The position numbers and the translations under genes are program-made. 54,447 nucleotides of DNA, from positions 1 through 54,447 of the forward strand of contig CAZIWX010000003.1 in NCBI GenBank assembly GCA_964543125.1, read 5' to 3'. Source of the DNA: CAZIWX01 sp964543125 (GTDB lineage: Bacteria > Fidelibacterota > UBA8477). The notes beneath the pieces were generated by a model. It was not told the origin of the DNA. It saw nothing but the letters and a program-made list of their open reading frames with translations, and ran no database searches. Positions 25,257 through 33,374 of the stretch are shown one piece after another; positions within the stretch are counted from its first letter, which is position 1, and each line of letters starts with the position of its first letter.

Positions 25257-26257
25257 ATGCAGAACGTATTATTGCTTTTCTTGTGTGGGGCAGTGGTGGG
25301 GATTTTCCCGCGTCCGATACAGGCTCAAATAAAAGTGGTTGATTTCAACGGATACCTTCAGGTTCGAAGTATTGGTTCTCGTGCAGGTGGAGCGGTCTCT
25401 CTGCGGCGGACAAAACTTTGGATCAAAGGACATGATTCCACTTTGCCGGTTTCTTTTAAGGTGCAATCGCTGTTTCGTTGGAGTGGCAAGGGGGAGTTGG
25501 ATTTACAGGATGCTTATGCAGAGTACTCCCCGGCGTCTTTCCAACTGCGCGTCGGCCAGTTTGTACCTGACTTCAGCCTGGAATGGTGCCAACCGGATGC
25601 GGCAATTCCCCTCTTGGATCGAGCCCGTGTAGTCGATGCGTTGATCCCGGGTTCACGTACCATGGGCCGGGAAATCGGCGCCCAGGTGCGGGTTGTCAAG
25701 CCCCGCCTCGGGTTGACCGAGACTTTTGGTTTATTCAAAGGTGATGGCGCGAGCGTTCGCGACCAACCGAACCGTGATTATCTTCTTACCAATCGCATTG
25801 TCTTTGATCTGACTCCCGGAGGGTGGCCCCTGCAAACGGGCTATTCCGCTGCATACAGACGAATCTCGGCCGGTGAGTTTCCATCCCTGTTGGGGCCGGG
25901 AGTCCTCTATAGCGGAACCGGACTGCGTCAGGGAGTTGAAGGCCGTTTGAAAATTCAGGGCTGGACCTTGCAAGGAGAATATTTCCGGGCGGATTTAGCA
26001 GAGAAGCGATCCCGGGGGGGGGGTATGCCCTTCTCACAATCGACGTTTCCCCGGAAGACCTTTTCGCTGTTTCAGCAGAAACATTTCATGACCTCATTCT
26101 ACAGACCAAGGACGAATACCGGTGGCAAATGGCGTATACGCACCAATTTCACGGAGACGGCCATAAGGTCATGGTGGAGTTGTTTTTCACTCAGCCACCA
26201 GCTCTTTTGAGAGAAATATCCTTTGGGGTTCAATATCAAGTATTTTTCAACTCTTAA
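25257..26257 (+). CDS. Outer-membrane porin (OprO/OprP-like), frameshifted at a G10 tract
   Basis: The protein opens with a signal peptide (about residues 1-23, ending IQAQ) and a beta-barrel pattern of the phosphate-selective porin type (FNGYLQVRS, GELDLQDAYAEYSP, LRVGQFVPDFSLEW). The annotated frame is knocked out of register by ten G at 26014-26023 and ends in unrelated sequence at 26210. The alternative frame after the tract (YALLTIDVSPEDLF ... GVQYQVFFNS) runs open to a TAA at 26257 and looks like genuine barrel strands. Eight or eleven G would restore one protein of about 333 residues. It could be phase variation, mutation or a homopolymer error. Confidence 0.75.
26014..26023. repeat. 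G10 homopolymer tract inside the porin gene
   Basis: Ten consecutive G on the plus strand, exactly where the porin reading frame breaks. Slipped-strand changes of the tract length would switch the C-terminal strands in and out of frame. Confidence 0.8.
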
Positions 26258-26507
26258 AAAGGAGGGGGGCGTTTCGCTCCTAGCGGAAAAGATTTTAAAG
26301 CTTCCCGAGGTGTTTGACTTCTCTCACGAGAACCCACCAACCGGTTATTACCGGTTCGGCGGCTAAAAAGGCAGTGAAATTAACCACTGGGAAACAGGGA
26401 CGAATTTGTGTTGAAAGCAGGGTTTATCAGGATTAGGCCTTATAAGTATCCCCGTGTAAGATGATAATGGATTACCCTGAGGTAATAATTTAAGCAGGAG
26501 CATTAAA

Positions 26508-27590
26508 ATGGCGGGATTATCAAAACGACTTTCATTTCTTGACCGCTACTTAACGGCCTGGATTTTTCTGGCCATGTTCAGCGGCGTATTTTCCGGATAT
26601 CTGTTTCCGGGAATCGTCAACTTTTGGAATATCTTCCAAGTCGGAACCACCAACATCCCCATTGCCATCGGTTTGATTTTGATGATGTATCCACCGCTGG
26701 CTAAAGTGCGTTACGAAGACCTGGGGAAAGTCTTTCGCAACTGGAAAATCTTAACGCTTTCGCTGGTACAAAACTGGATCATCGGTCCGGTGGTTATGTT
26801 TGCTCTGGCGATTATCTTTTTACAGCATTATCCCGCATACATGTATGGTTTGATCATGATCGGTCTGGCCCGGTGTATAGCCATGGTCATTGTCTGGAAC
26901 GAGCTGGCCAAAGGTGATACCGAGTATGCTGCCGGTCTGGTGGCGCTGAACTCCATTTTTCAAGTGCTCTTTTTTTCGGTTTACGCCTGGTTGTTCATCA
27001 GCGTACTGCCCACCTGGTTCGGCCTGGAAGGAACTGCGGTCAATGTAACGATTGGCCAGATTGCCGAAAGCGTCCTGGTCTATTTGGGGATTCCGTTTGC
27101 AGCCGGCATCATCACCCGTTTTTCTTTGATCAAACTTAAAGACAAGACCTGGTATCATCAGAAATTCATCCCCAAGATCAGCCCCATCACCCTGGTTGCC
27201 CTCCTGTTCACTATTGTGGTGATGTTTTCCCTGAAAGGCGAGTTCATTGTGGCCCTGCCTCTGGATGTCCTGCGTATCGCCGTTCCCTTGTTGATCTATT
27301 TTGTAGTGATGTTTTTTGTCTCTTTTTATATGGGGCGCAAAGTAGGCGCGGATTATTCCAAAACGGCTACGCTCTCATTTACGGCAGCCAGCAACAATTT
27401 TGAACTGGCCATTGCCGTCGCCGTGGCGGTCTTTGGGATCAACTCCGGAGAGGCCTTTGCCGCCGTGATCGGTCCTCTGGTGGAGGTGCCGGTCCTGATC
27501 GGGCTGGTGAATGTGGCCTTGAGATTTCAGAAGAAATATTTCGGCCAGGTTGAAGTCGGTAGGGTCAAGGCACCGGATGTCTGCCCGTGA
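26508..27590 (+). CDS. acr3: ACR3 family arsenite efflux transporter
   Basis: A 360-residue membrane protein with ten predicted helices. Signatures of ACR3: LSFLDRYLTAWIF at the N-terminus, the conserved cysteine in GLARCIAMVIVWNELA (helix 4), FTAASNNFELAIAVAVA (helix 9) and the essential Glu in GPLVEVPVLI (helix 10). It exports As(III) using the proton gradient. CAGGAG precedes the ATG. It has its own 250-bp upstream region, separate from the arsR-arsC operon, and may need its own regulator, now perhaps lost (see the broken arsR at 32805). Confidence 0.95.
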   Translation: MAGLSKRLSFLDRYLTAWIFLAMFSGVFSGYLFPGIVNFWNIFQVGTTNIPIAIGLILMMYPPLAKVRYEDLGKVFRNWKILTLSLVQNWIIGPVVMFALAIIFLQHYPAYMYGLIMIGLARCIAMVIVWNELAKGDTEYAAGLVALNSIFQVLFFSVYAWLFISVLPTWFGLEGTAVNVTIGQIAESVLVYLGIPFAAGIITRFSLIKLKDKTWYHQKFIPKISPITLVALLFTIVVMFSLKGEFIVALPLDVLRIAVPLLIYFVVMFFVSFYMGRKVGADYSKTATLSFTAASNNFELAIAVAVAVFGINSGEAFAAVIGPLVEVPVLIGLVNVALRFQKKYFGQVEVGRVKAPDVCP

Positions 27591-27744
27591 GTAGCTTGGC
27601 AAAAGATTTGTCTCTTAGCCAGGGATTCATGCGGATGTCAAATTGCCGGGGGGCAGGTGACAGTAATGTTGGGCCCACGAGGTTCAAAGGAGAAATTAGT
27701 TTCCTATACTGATATGATTAACCACCTACAGATAATTGAACAAA

Positions 27745-27777
27745 GTTCCCTTCTAGGAGGGGATTAAGGGGTGGGTT
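27745..27777. repeat. Left inverted repeat of the DUF559 element
   Basis: Begins GTTCCCTTCTAGGAGGGG and ends AGGGGTGGG. Aligned with the reverse complement of 28172-28203 it matches 15 of 18 in the first block and 9 of 9 in the second. Confidence 0.7.
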
Positions 27778-27781
27778 ATAG

Positions 27782-28213
27782 ATGAATAAAAGGATCATTT
27801 TACCATACAATCCTAGGCTAAAACAGTTAGCGAGAAACCTTCGTAATCATATGACTCTCTCTGAGATACTGCTATGGGATACGCTCAAAAATAAGCAAAT
27901 GATGGGAATAAATTTCACGAGACAACGGCCTATCGATGAATATATAGTGGACTTTTACTGCAGGGACCTGATGCTGGCTATTGAAATTGATGGCGAAAGT
28001 CATCATCGTTCCGAGGTCCAAAAAAATGATTTAAAAAGGCAGAAGCAATTAGAACGTCTGGGGGTTCGATTTCTAAGATTTGAGGACATCAATATCAAAA
28101 ACAAGCTAGATGATGTATTGAGAGCAATTCAATATTGGATTGAAGAACACCAGGATAATTTAGTTGGAAGAGGGCCCACCCCTGACCCCTCCCAGGAGGG
28201 GACTACAAAATAA
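27782..28213 (+). CDS. DUF559 (Vsr-like) endonuclease-domain protein
   Basis: A 143-residue protein of the DUF559/MTES_1575 type, related in fold to the very-short-patch-repair endonuclease Vsr. Key features: NLRNHMTLSEILLWDTLKNK, FTRQRPIDEYIVDFYC and the catalytic-type LAIEIDGESHHRSE, followed by RLGVRFLRFEDINI. Asp in VDF, and Glu and Asp in EIDGESH, are the likely PD-(D/E)xK residues. The C-terminus is encoded by the right inverted repeat. It sits between acr3 and a broken osmC with AT-rich codons unlike its neighbours, which points to transfer. It probably nicks DNA; a repair or element-mobility role is inferred. Confidence 0.88.
   Translation: MNKRIILPYNPRLKQLARNLRNHMTLSEILLWDTLKNKQMMGINFTRQRPIDEYIVDFYCRDLMLAIEIDGESHHRSEVQKNDLKRQKQLERLGVRFLRFEDINIKNKLDDVLRAIQYWIEEHQDNLVGRGPTPDPSQEGTTK
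28172..28203. repeat. Right inverted repeat of the DUF559 element
   Basis: Contains CCACCCCTGACCCCTCCC and CAGGAGGGGAC. It is the inverted partner of 27745-27777 and overlaps the 3' end of the DUF559 gene. Confidence 0.7.
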
Positions 28214-28226
28214 GGATACAATTAAA

Positions 28227-28654
28227 ATGAATGAATTAGCAGTAGCACCAGAAACCTGTGAGGCCCCTAGAGAAGTAAAGGTGACCGTGCGGGGCGAAAG
28301 TGCCAACACCACATGGGCGGCACCAACGAGGGTCCCTCTCCTGTACAGGTGTTGCTTATGTCTCTGACCGGCTGTCTCAATGTGACGGGTCACGCGGTCG
28401 CTCGCCAAAAAGGATTAACCCTAAACGGAATTTAGCTCAAAATAGAGGGTGTTATGAATCCCTGCAAATTTATAGGCTGTTCTATTGAAGAGCGCGCCGG
28501 GTTTCAAAAAATTCAAGTTACAGTCAAGGCTGATTTCGAAAATGCCACACCAGCCGAGCAGGCAGACTGGCTGGCAGAAACAGAAAACCGCCGTGCGGTA
28601 ACAGATAATATCGAGGTGGAGGCTGGTCTGAAAGTCTCTATTAACAAGGCCTAA
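28227..28654 (+). pseudogene. Broken OsmC/Ohr family gene
   Basis: Three pieces of an OsmC-like protein are visible. The start (MNELAVAPETCEAPREVKVT) keeps its ATG. The middle (GGTNEGPSPVQVLLMSLTGC, then LNVTGHAVARQKGLTLNGI) is in another frame, and the intervening 15-25 residues seem deleted. An in-frame TAG at 28433 separates this from the end (LKIEGVMNPCKFIG ... VEAGLKVSINKA). OsmC proteins detoxify organic hydroperoxides with reactive thiols. With a deletion, a frameshift and a stop, this copy should be dead; a residual 66-codon frame from 28454 remains open. Confidence 0.82.
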
Positions 28655-28693
28655 TAGACACTAACAATAACTGTAAACTTAAGGACATTCACA

Positions 28694-29326
28694 ATGGCAA
28701 AAGATTTTTCAAAACAATTGTGGCATGGCATACCCAGAACCGAGATTCCCTGGTTCCCTAATCTGGACCCTGAAAAATGTATCGGTTGCGAATTGTGTTT
28801 TCTCTCCTGTGGACGAGGGGTGTTTGATTTGGCTGAGATTAAGCCCTATAAAGCTACTGCTGCCCGGCCTTACAATTGTATGGTGGGTTGCTCAACCTGC
28901 GCCACGGTCTGTCCCACCGAGGCCATAACCTTTCCCGGGCGGGATTTGATCTACAACACCGAACGACAACACAAAATCTTCAAACTGGTCCATCAGGAAG
29001 CGGCTGACAAAAAGGCTGCAAATCAACAAAAGCAACAGGCCTCCCGGCAGGTGGCTGAGTCAAAGACGCGGATCAAGTTTGAAATTGCCGGTCAATTTGG
29101 TGAAAAACGCTTTTTGCAAAAATTGGCTGACGCTATTAGGGAACAGCCCATAGATATTGTTAATCTTACTCTGAATGTACCCACAGTTATGGGGCTGAGT
29201 GAGAATACACCAGCCTTTATGCAATTTGAGCTGACCTCTACGACAATGGAAGATATTAAACCCTACCGCACCAATATCATTGATTTAATTCAGAAGAATG
29301 AGTTGGTGCTGGTAAATGAACTATAA
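28694..29326 (+). CDS. Two-cluster 4Fe-4S ferredoxin-like protein with C-terminal domain
   Basis: A 210-residue protein. The N-terminal ferredoxin part has C29-x2-C32-x2-C35-x3-C39 and a second set C62-x3-C66-x2-C69-x3-C73 followed by Pro, enough for two [4Fe-4S] clusters. A lysine/glutamine-rich linker (about 100-122) leads to a C-terminal alpha/beta domain (about 125-210) that I do not recognise. It lies 13 bp ahead of the FmdE gene, with AAGGA before the ATG, and the two look cotranscribed. Probably an electron carrier for an unknown redox partner in the island. Confidence 0.82.
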   Translation: MAKDFSKQLWHGIPRTEIPWFPNLDPEKCIGCELCFLSCGRGVFDLAEIKPYKATAARPYNCMVGCSTCATVCPTEAITFPGRDLIYNTERQHKIFKLVHQEAADKKAANQQKQQASRQVAESKTRIKFEIAGQFGEKRFLQKLADAIREQPIDIVNLTLNVPTVMGLSENTPAFMQFELTSTTMEDIKPYRTNIIDLIQKNELVLVNEL

Positions 29327-29338
29327 GGAGAAGAACTA

Positions 29339-29959
29339 ATGTTTAACGTACCAGAATGGGCTTATGAATTTCACGGCCACAAATGTCCTTTTATGCCCAT
29401 CGGCTACCGCATGGGTACGCTTGCCATGCAAAAGCTGGGCGTCGGCAAGGCCTATAATCATGAAATGTTCGTGTTTTCTGAAATGGGTATCGGTCATCCC
29501 CAGGGATGCCTGCAGGACGGCATCCAATCATCCACAGCCGCCACATTCGGCAAGGGGCAGATGCATAAATTGTTTTATGGAAAAATCGCGGCGACTTTTT
29601 ATCATCCTCAGCAGGGTGCTGTGCGTATAGCACTTAAGAACGAGTTCTCGGACAGCCTGGGTGGATATGAATTCTTTGTCTACCGCAAGAAAGGCGTGGA
29701 ACCTTCAGATATTCCTGAATTAGTCTCTCAAGAGGTGATTGATAAGGTATTGGCGGCCTCTGATGAAGATCTCTTTAAAATAACATCACTGCCTGATTTT
29801 AAATATACCCCGGTCAAAGGATCGTTCAATAAAGTCGCCTGTGATATTTGCGGTGAGAACGTGTTTGAACGCTACATCCGGTTAAAGGATGGCAAAAACC
29901 TGTGTATTCCCTGTTCTGAAAGAGAAGACCAGGAACGCACAATCCATTTACCGTTATAG
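29339..29959 (+). CDS. FmdE family protein with C-terminal zinc ribbon
   Basis: A 206-residue protein with the FmdE signature near the N-terminus (FHGHKCPFMPIGYRMG: His and Cys ligands), then GCLQDGIQSSTAATFGKG. The C-terminus carries a zinc ribbon (CDICGENVF ... CIPC). FmdE was named from a formylmethanofuran dehydrogenase locus, but it is widespread in organisms without that enzyme and binds metals such as Mo, Zn or Fe. AAGGAG precedes the ATG. It follows the ferredoxin gene by 12 bp. Confidence 0.88.
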   Translation: MFNVPEWAYEFHGHKCPFMPIGYRMGTLAMQKLGVGKAYNHEMFVFSEMGIGHPQGCLQDGIQSSTAATFGKGQMHKLFYGKIAATFYHPQQGAVRIALKNEFSDSLGGYEFFVYRKKGVEPSDIPELVSQEVIDKVLAASDEDLFKITSLPDFKYTPVKGSFNKVACDICGENVFERYIRLKDGKNLCIPCSEREDQERTIHLPL

Positions 29960-29975
29960 AAGGGTAATCACTTTA

Positions 29976-30881
29976 ATGAGTTACCACCACGACCATGCGG
30001 TCCCTGTATCCGGAGCACGCTTGCTGACCACCCTGCTCCTCAACCTGGTCATCACTGGAGCCGAGATCATCGGAGGCATTCTGTCCGGCAGTTTATCACT
30101 GATCTCGGATGCCCTGCACAACTTTAGCGACGGCATTGCCATCGTCATCAGTTACGTTGCTATCCGTCTGAGTCAAAAGCCCAAAAGTGTTCACTATACC
30201 TTTGGTTTGAAACGAGCTCGGATCCTGGCAGCCATCATTAACTCGGCTGTTCTCGTGGTGATCGGTTTCTATCTATTCCTAGAAGCTTATCACCGTTTTA
30301 TAACTCCGGAACCCATCAAGGCGCAACTCATGGTCATGGTTGCCGGAATCGGTTTACTGGCCAATACCCTGGGAACGCTCTTGTTAAAGACTGGAGCCCG
30401 GGACAATATGAATATTCGCTCTGTTTATTTGCATCTGCTCAGTGATGCTGTTTCCAGTGCCGGGGTTATCCTCGGTGGCTTAGCCATTTACTTCTGGAGC
30501 GTTTACTGGATAGACCCGCTTCTGACCGTCTTGATTTCCAGTTACATTCTGAGGGAAAGTTTCCACATTTTGCAAAAGGCCCTGGATATCGTTCTTATGG
30601 CCAGCCCGGAAACGATCTCACTGACCGACATCCGCCAGAAATTAAATACTCTGGAGGGAGTGAATAACCTCCATCACGTCCACCTCTGGCAGATGGATGA
30701 ACACGACATTCATCTGGAGGCTCACGTGGATATCGCAGACCGCCGGGTGAGTGAAACGAAAACGCTCTTACAGAGGATTACCGCGGTCCTCCATGAAAAT
30801 TTTAAAATCAACCATGTGACCCTGCAGTTGGAATGTGACCATTGTAAAACCAAGGATTTATTATACACGGAAAGCCGTTAG
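29976..30881 (+). CDS. Cation diffusion facilitator (CzcD/ZitB-like)
   Basis: A 301-residue metal exporter. I take the ATG at 29976; an earlier start would overlap the FmdE gene. Six transmembrane helices carry the two HxxxD-type sites, DALHNFSDG in helix 2 and HLLSDAVSS in helix 5, that bind Zn(II) or similar cations. The cytoplasmic C-terminal domain has HHVHLWQMDEHDIHLEAHVDI. A terminal CDHC motif could bind metal. It starts 16 bp after FmdE, so it belongs to the same operon. Confidence 0.9.
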   Translation: MSYHHDHAVPVSGARLLTTLLLNLVITGAEIIGGILSGSLSLISDALHNFSDGIAIVISYVAIRLSQKPKSVHYTFGLKRARILAAIINSAVLVVIGFYLFLEAYHRFITPEPIKAQLMVMVAGIGLLANTLGTLLLKTGARDNMNIRSVYLHLLSDAVSSAGVILGGLAIYFWSVYWIDPLLTVLISSYILRESFHILQKALDIVLMASPETISLTDIRQKLNTLEGVNNLHHVHLWQMDEHDIHLEAHVDIADRRVSETKTLLQRITAVLHENFKINHVTLQLECDHCKTKDLLYTESR

Positions 30882-30973
30882 CAATACTTAAGCGGTGATA
30901 GCCTGCGGGCGAACAAGCTGGTTAACGGCTTGTAACCGTTGCGGTATTGACGGCAGCCAGGGGAGTCAAACTA

Positions 30974-31216
30974 ATGCAAGTAAAAATACTCGGTTCCGGG
31001 TGCAGTAAATGTATCAGTCTGGAACGAAAGCTAAGAGAACTGATCGACGAACACCATTTGGATCAGGTAGAACTGGTCAAGGTAACTGATCTCAACGAGA
31101 TGCTGGATTACGGAATCATGATGACGCCCGGACTGGTCATTAATGAACAGCTAAAAAGCGTGGGGCGGGTGCCCAGTGACAGTCAGTTGCTGACCTGGAT
31201 TCAGGAAATCAATTAA
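30974..31216 (+). CDS. Mini-thioredoxin (CSKC)
   Basis: An 80-residue thioredoxin-fold protein with C10-S-K-C13 and cis-proline in MMTPGLVINEQL. GGGGAG lies 8 bp before the ATG at 30974, which I prefer to the upstream start at 30947. It is a close paralog of the CPNC protein at 23991. It heads a thiol block with a rhodanese, a thioredoxin lipoprotein and CcdA. Confidence 0.85.
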   Translation: MQVKILGSGCSKCISLERKLRELIDEHHLDQVELVKVTDLNEMLDYGIMMTPGLVINEQLKSVGRVPSDSQLLTWIQEIN

Positions 31217-31252
31217 GCGGTATTCATCCGGTTTTGGAGAGCAGGTAAACCT

Positions 31253-31636
31253 ATGGATTTCACAACTTATTTAAGATCGTTTGATTATCAGGAACGCAAG
31301 AATATGAAGATTAACCTTCCTACTTTGCTAAATGCCTTTCAGCAGGGGCGGGTGGAGATTATTGATATACGTTTCCCGGAAGAATATGCCGCCTGGCACG
31401 TGGGTTTCACCAAGAACATTCCCCTGAACGAACTGCCCGACCGGCTGGATGAACTGGATCGGAGTAAATTAATTGTTCCCGTTTGTCCTCACTATGATCG
31501 AGCGGCCATTGCTCGCCACTATCTGAAACTGCAAGGTTATGACACCCGCTATCTGGTAGAAGGATTGTTGGGCTTGACCGATTATCTGCGGGGTGACCGG
31601 GCCCGGGATTACCTAGCCAGTCTAAAAAGCCACTAA
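31253..31636 (+). CDS. Single-domain rhodanese
   Basis: A 127-residue rhodanese-like protein. Domain marks: EIIDIRFPEEYAAWHV, and the active-site cysteine in VPVCPHYDRAAIAR, where the Arg of the usual CxxGxR loop is replaced. An alternative ATG at 31304 with AGGA upstream would trim 17 residues without harming the domain. It probably carries persulfide sulfur, or bound metalloid, among the neighbouring thiol proteins. Confidence 0.82.
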   Translation: MDFTTYLRSFDYQERKNMKINLPTLLNAFQQGRVEIIDIRFPEEYAAWHVGFTKNIPLNELPDRLDELDRSKLIVPVCPHYDRAAIARHYLKLQGYDTRYLVEGLLGLTDYLRGDRARDYLASLKSH

Positions 31637-31666
31637 CCAGCCCATTTTTTCTTAAAGGACTTCGGC

Positions 31667-32089
31667 ATGTCACCGAACCATCTGATTGTTATTCTTTCAT
31701 TGACCCTGTTTGCCTGTAATTCAAAAACCGATGCTCCGGTGAACACGGCAACAACACAAATTCAGTCCAAAACACAACTTGCCAGCGAGAAGCCGCTGAT
31801 CACCTTAATTGAGCTCGGCTCTGTCAAATGCATTCCCTGCCAAAAAATGCAGCCGGTTATGCGCTCATTGGAAACCAGATACAACTCCCAGCTTAATGTG
31901 GTTTTCTACGATGTGTGGCAAGCCGGTCAAAAACAAAAAGCCCGGGAATATGGCATTCGCCTGATTCCCACCCAGGTTTTCCTGGATCAGTCCGGAAATG
32001 AGATTTTCCGCCATGAAGGGTTCTTTCCGGAAACGGAAATTGATCGGTTTTTGCAAAGCCATGGTTTAAATCCCGGCCGTCTGAACTAA
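31667..32089 (+). CDS. Thioredoxin-like lipoprotein
   Basis: A 140-residue exported thioredoxin. The lipobox L-F-A-C17 predicts lipid attachment in the periplasm. The redox motif is C55-I-P-C58, with the cis-proline in LIPTQVFLD. It ends 5 bp before ccdA, the membrane protein that would pass electrons to it from cytoplasmic thioredoxin. The pair is a typical extracytoplasmic disulfide-reduction module. Confidence 0.9.
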   Translation: MSPNHLIVILSLTLFACNSKTDAPVNTATTQIQSKTQLASEKPLITLIELGSVKCIPCQKMQPVMRSLETRYNSQLNVVFYDVWQAGQKQKAREYGIRLIPTQVFLDQSGNEIFRHEGFFPETEIDRFLQSHGLNPGRLN

Positions 32090-32094
32090 CCGGT

Positions 32095-32796
32095 ATGCTT
32101 GACCAGCTCTTTTTAAATCTGTCCTTAGCCCTGAGCAGGAGTTTTGTTCTCGCTCTGACAGCCGCCTTTGCCTGGGGTGTGCTGAGTATCCTGCTCAGTC
32201 CCTGTCATTTAGCCAGTATTCCTTTGGTCATTGGTTATATCAGTAGTCAGGGACAGATGCGGGTCAGGCCCTCGTTTTACCTGGCCCTGGTTTTTGCCCT
32301 GGGCATTCTGCTAACCATTGCTGTTATTGGCCTGATCACGGCTTCCATGGGCCGTATTATGGGCGATGTGGGGGTCTGGGGTAATTATCTCGTGGCGGCC
32401 GTGTTCATCCTGGTCGGGCTATACCTCATGGATATCCTTCGCTGGGACTGGAATGGGTTCGGTCCCGGCCGGAAAAAACGCAGTGGTTTGTGGGGTGCCT
32501 TTATTCTGGGGTTAATCTTCGGGATTGGCCTGGGTCCCTGTACCTTTGCTTTTCTGGCACCCATTCTCGGGGTTGTTTTCCAGTCGGCCAGCAGCAGCTG
32601 GTTGAAAGCAGTCTTGTTGATCACTGCCTTTGGGGTTGGCCATGTGACCGTTATTGTGATCGCCGGCAGCTTGACCAACTGGGTACGTAATTATTTGAAC
32701 TGGACCGAGTCGTCCAGGATCTCGCTGTATATCAAGCGGGTCGCCGGGTTGCTGGTGGTGCTTGGAGGCCTCTATTTTATATACACAACTATTTAG
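32095..32796 (+). CDS. ccdA: CcdA/DsbD-type thiol transporter
   Basis: A 233-residue protein with six transmembrane helices. The two membrane cysteines appear as LLSPCHLASIPLVIGYI (helix 1) and GLGPCTFAFLAPILG (helix 4), in the pattern of CcdA. It moves reducing equivalents across the inner membrane. The partner is the thioredoxin lipoprotein just upstream, 5 bp apart. It is the last intact gene of the thiol block before a broken arsR. Confidence 0.92.
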   Translation: MLDQLFLNLSLALSRSFVLALTAAFAWGVLSILLSPCHLASIPLVIGYISSQGQMRVRPSFYLALVFALGILLTIAVIGLITASMGRIMGDVGVWGNYLVAAVFILVGLYLMDILRWDWNGFGPGRKKRSGLWGAFILGLIFGIGLGPCTFAFLAPILGVVFQSASSSWLKAVLLITAFGVGHVTVIVIAGSLTNWVRNYLNWTESSRISLYIKRVAGLLVVLGGLYFIYTTI

Positions 32797-32804
32797 GGGG
32801 TGCC

Positions 32805-33074
32805 ATGCGCGAATATGTAAGATTGTTAAAAGCCCTGGCGGACTCGACGGTTTCCAAACATTTATCCCCACTGCGTGAGGCCGGATTCGTTGAAGACCAG
32901 AAGGAAAGGCGTTTGGATAAAATATCAAATAATGAGACAATATGAATCGGATCACGCGCGCATGCATTCAGCAATTATCCGGCGCTGGCTAAAAACAATG
33001 AGCCTGAGTTTAAACTGGGCCTCGATAAAATCGAAAACCCGGATGTTGCCAGTTGCCGAAACACGAGTTGTTAG
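32805..33074 (+). pseudogene. Broken ArsR family regulator gene
   Basis: AGGGGG and an ATG at 32805 begin MREYVRLLKALADST, a typical ArsR N-terminus. The text jumps straight to STVSKHLSPLREAGFVEDQKE, so about 25 residues, including the metal site, are deleted at a TCGACG sequence that probably occurred twice. The frame stops at 32945. Further ArsR-like C-terminal text continues in shifted frames (RRWLK, then NNEPEFKLGLDKIEN) to a TAG at 33074. At least one deletion and two frameshifts make it nonfunctional. Confidence 0.75.
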
Positions 33075-33086
33075 TGGAGTCACCTT

Positions 33087-33374
33087 TTGAAAAAAACATC
33101 CCCGGGAAATTCGTTTGGGAGCTGTAATTGCCGGCAACCGAACAAGTTTGCTATTAAGATCAAGGGTCAATCCCGGACGTTCGCCGCCCTGGATGTGGTA
33201 CTGTTTGTCACCCGAACGGCGCGGCCCCAAACGGTTCCCGAAGCCTTGAAGCTCCTTTGGGACCAGGCCAATCTCTATAATGAGCTCGACCCGGCGGAAG
33301 AGGACGACTATAAAGCGATGCTTTTTGACTGTTTTAAGGGCAACGAAGACCCGCGGAGCCTTTTGTACCGCTAG
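33087..33374 (+). CDS. Hypothetical protein with CNC motif
   Basis: A 95-residue frame with a TTG start and GTGGAG about 10 bp upstream. It has GSCNCRQPNKF near the N-terminus, and an acidic C-terminal half (NELDPAEEDDYKAMLFDCF). I recognise no family. It follows the broken arsR and may itself be a relic; the only support is the open frame and a ribosome site. Confidence 0.35.
   Translation: MKKTSPGNSFGSCNCRQPNKFAIKIKGQSRTFAALDVVLFVTRTARPQTVPEALKLLWDQANLYNELDPAEEDDYKAMLFDCFKGNEDPRSLLYR

Larger units (their letters stand above)
27745..28203. mobile_element. Inverted-repeat-bounded element carrying a DUF559 gene
   Basis: Two GC-rich repeats of about 32 bp in opposite orientation flank the DUF559 gene. 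The left repeat supplies the ribosome site (GGGGTGGG) and the right one encodes the end of the protein (PTPDPSQEG). Each contains an inner palindrome of CCCCTCC/GGAGGGG type. I infer a small selfish or REP-like unit; target-site duplications are not evident. Confidence 0.5.

Noticed and set aside
28160..28408. Short frames with PPLTPPRRG-like text on both strands
   Set aside because: They are translations of the right inverted repeat and the osmC pseudogene, not genes.
28433..28435. In-frame TAG in osmC as possible recoding
   Set aside because: The same gene also has a frameshift and deletion, so a plain pseudogene is the simpler reading.
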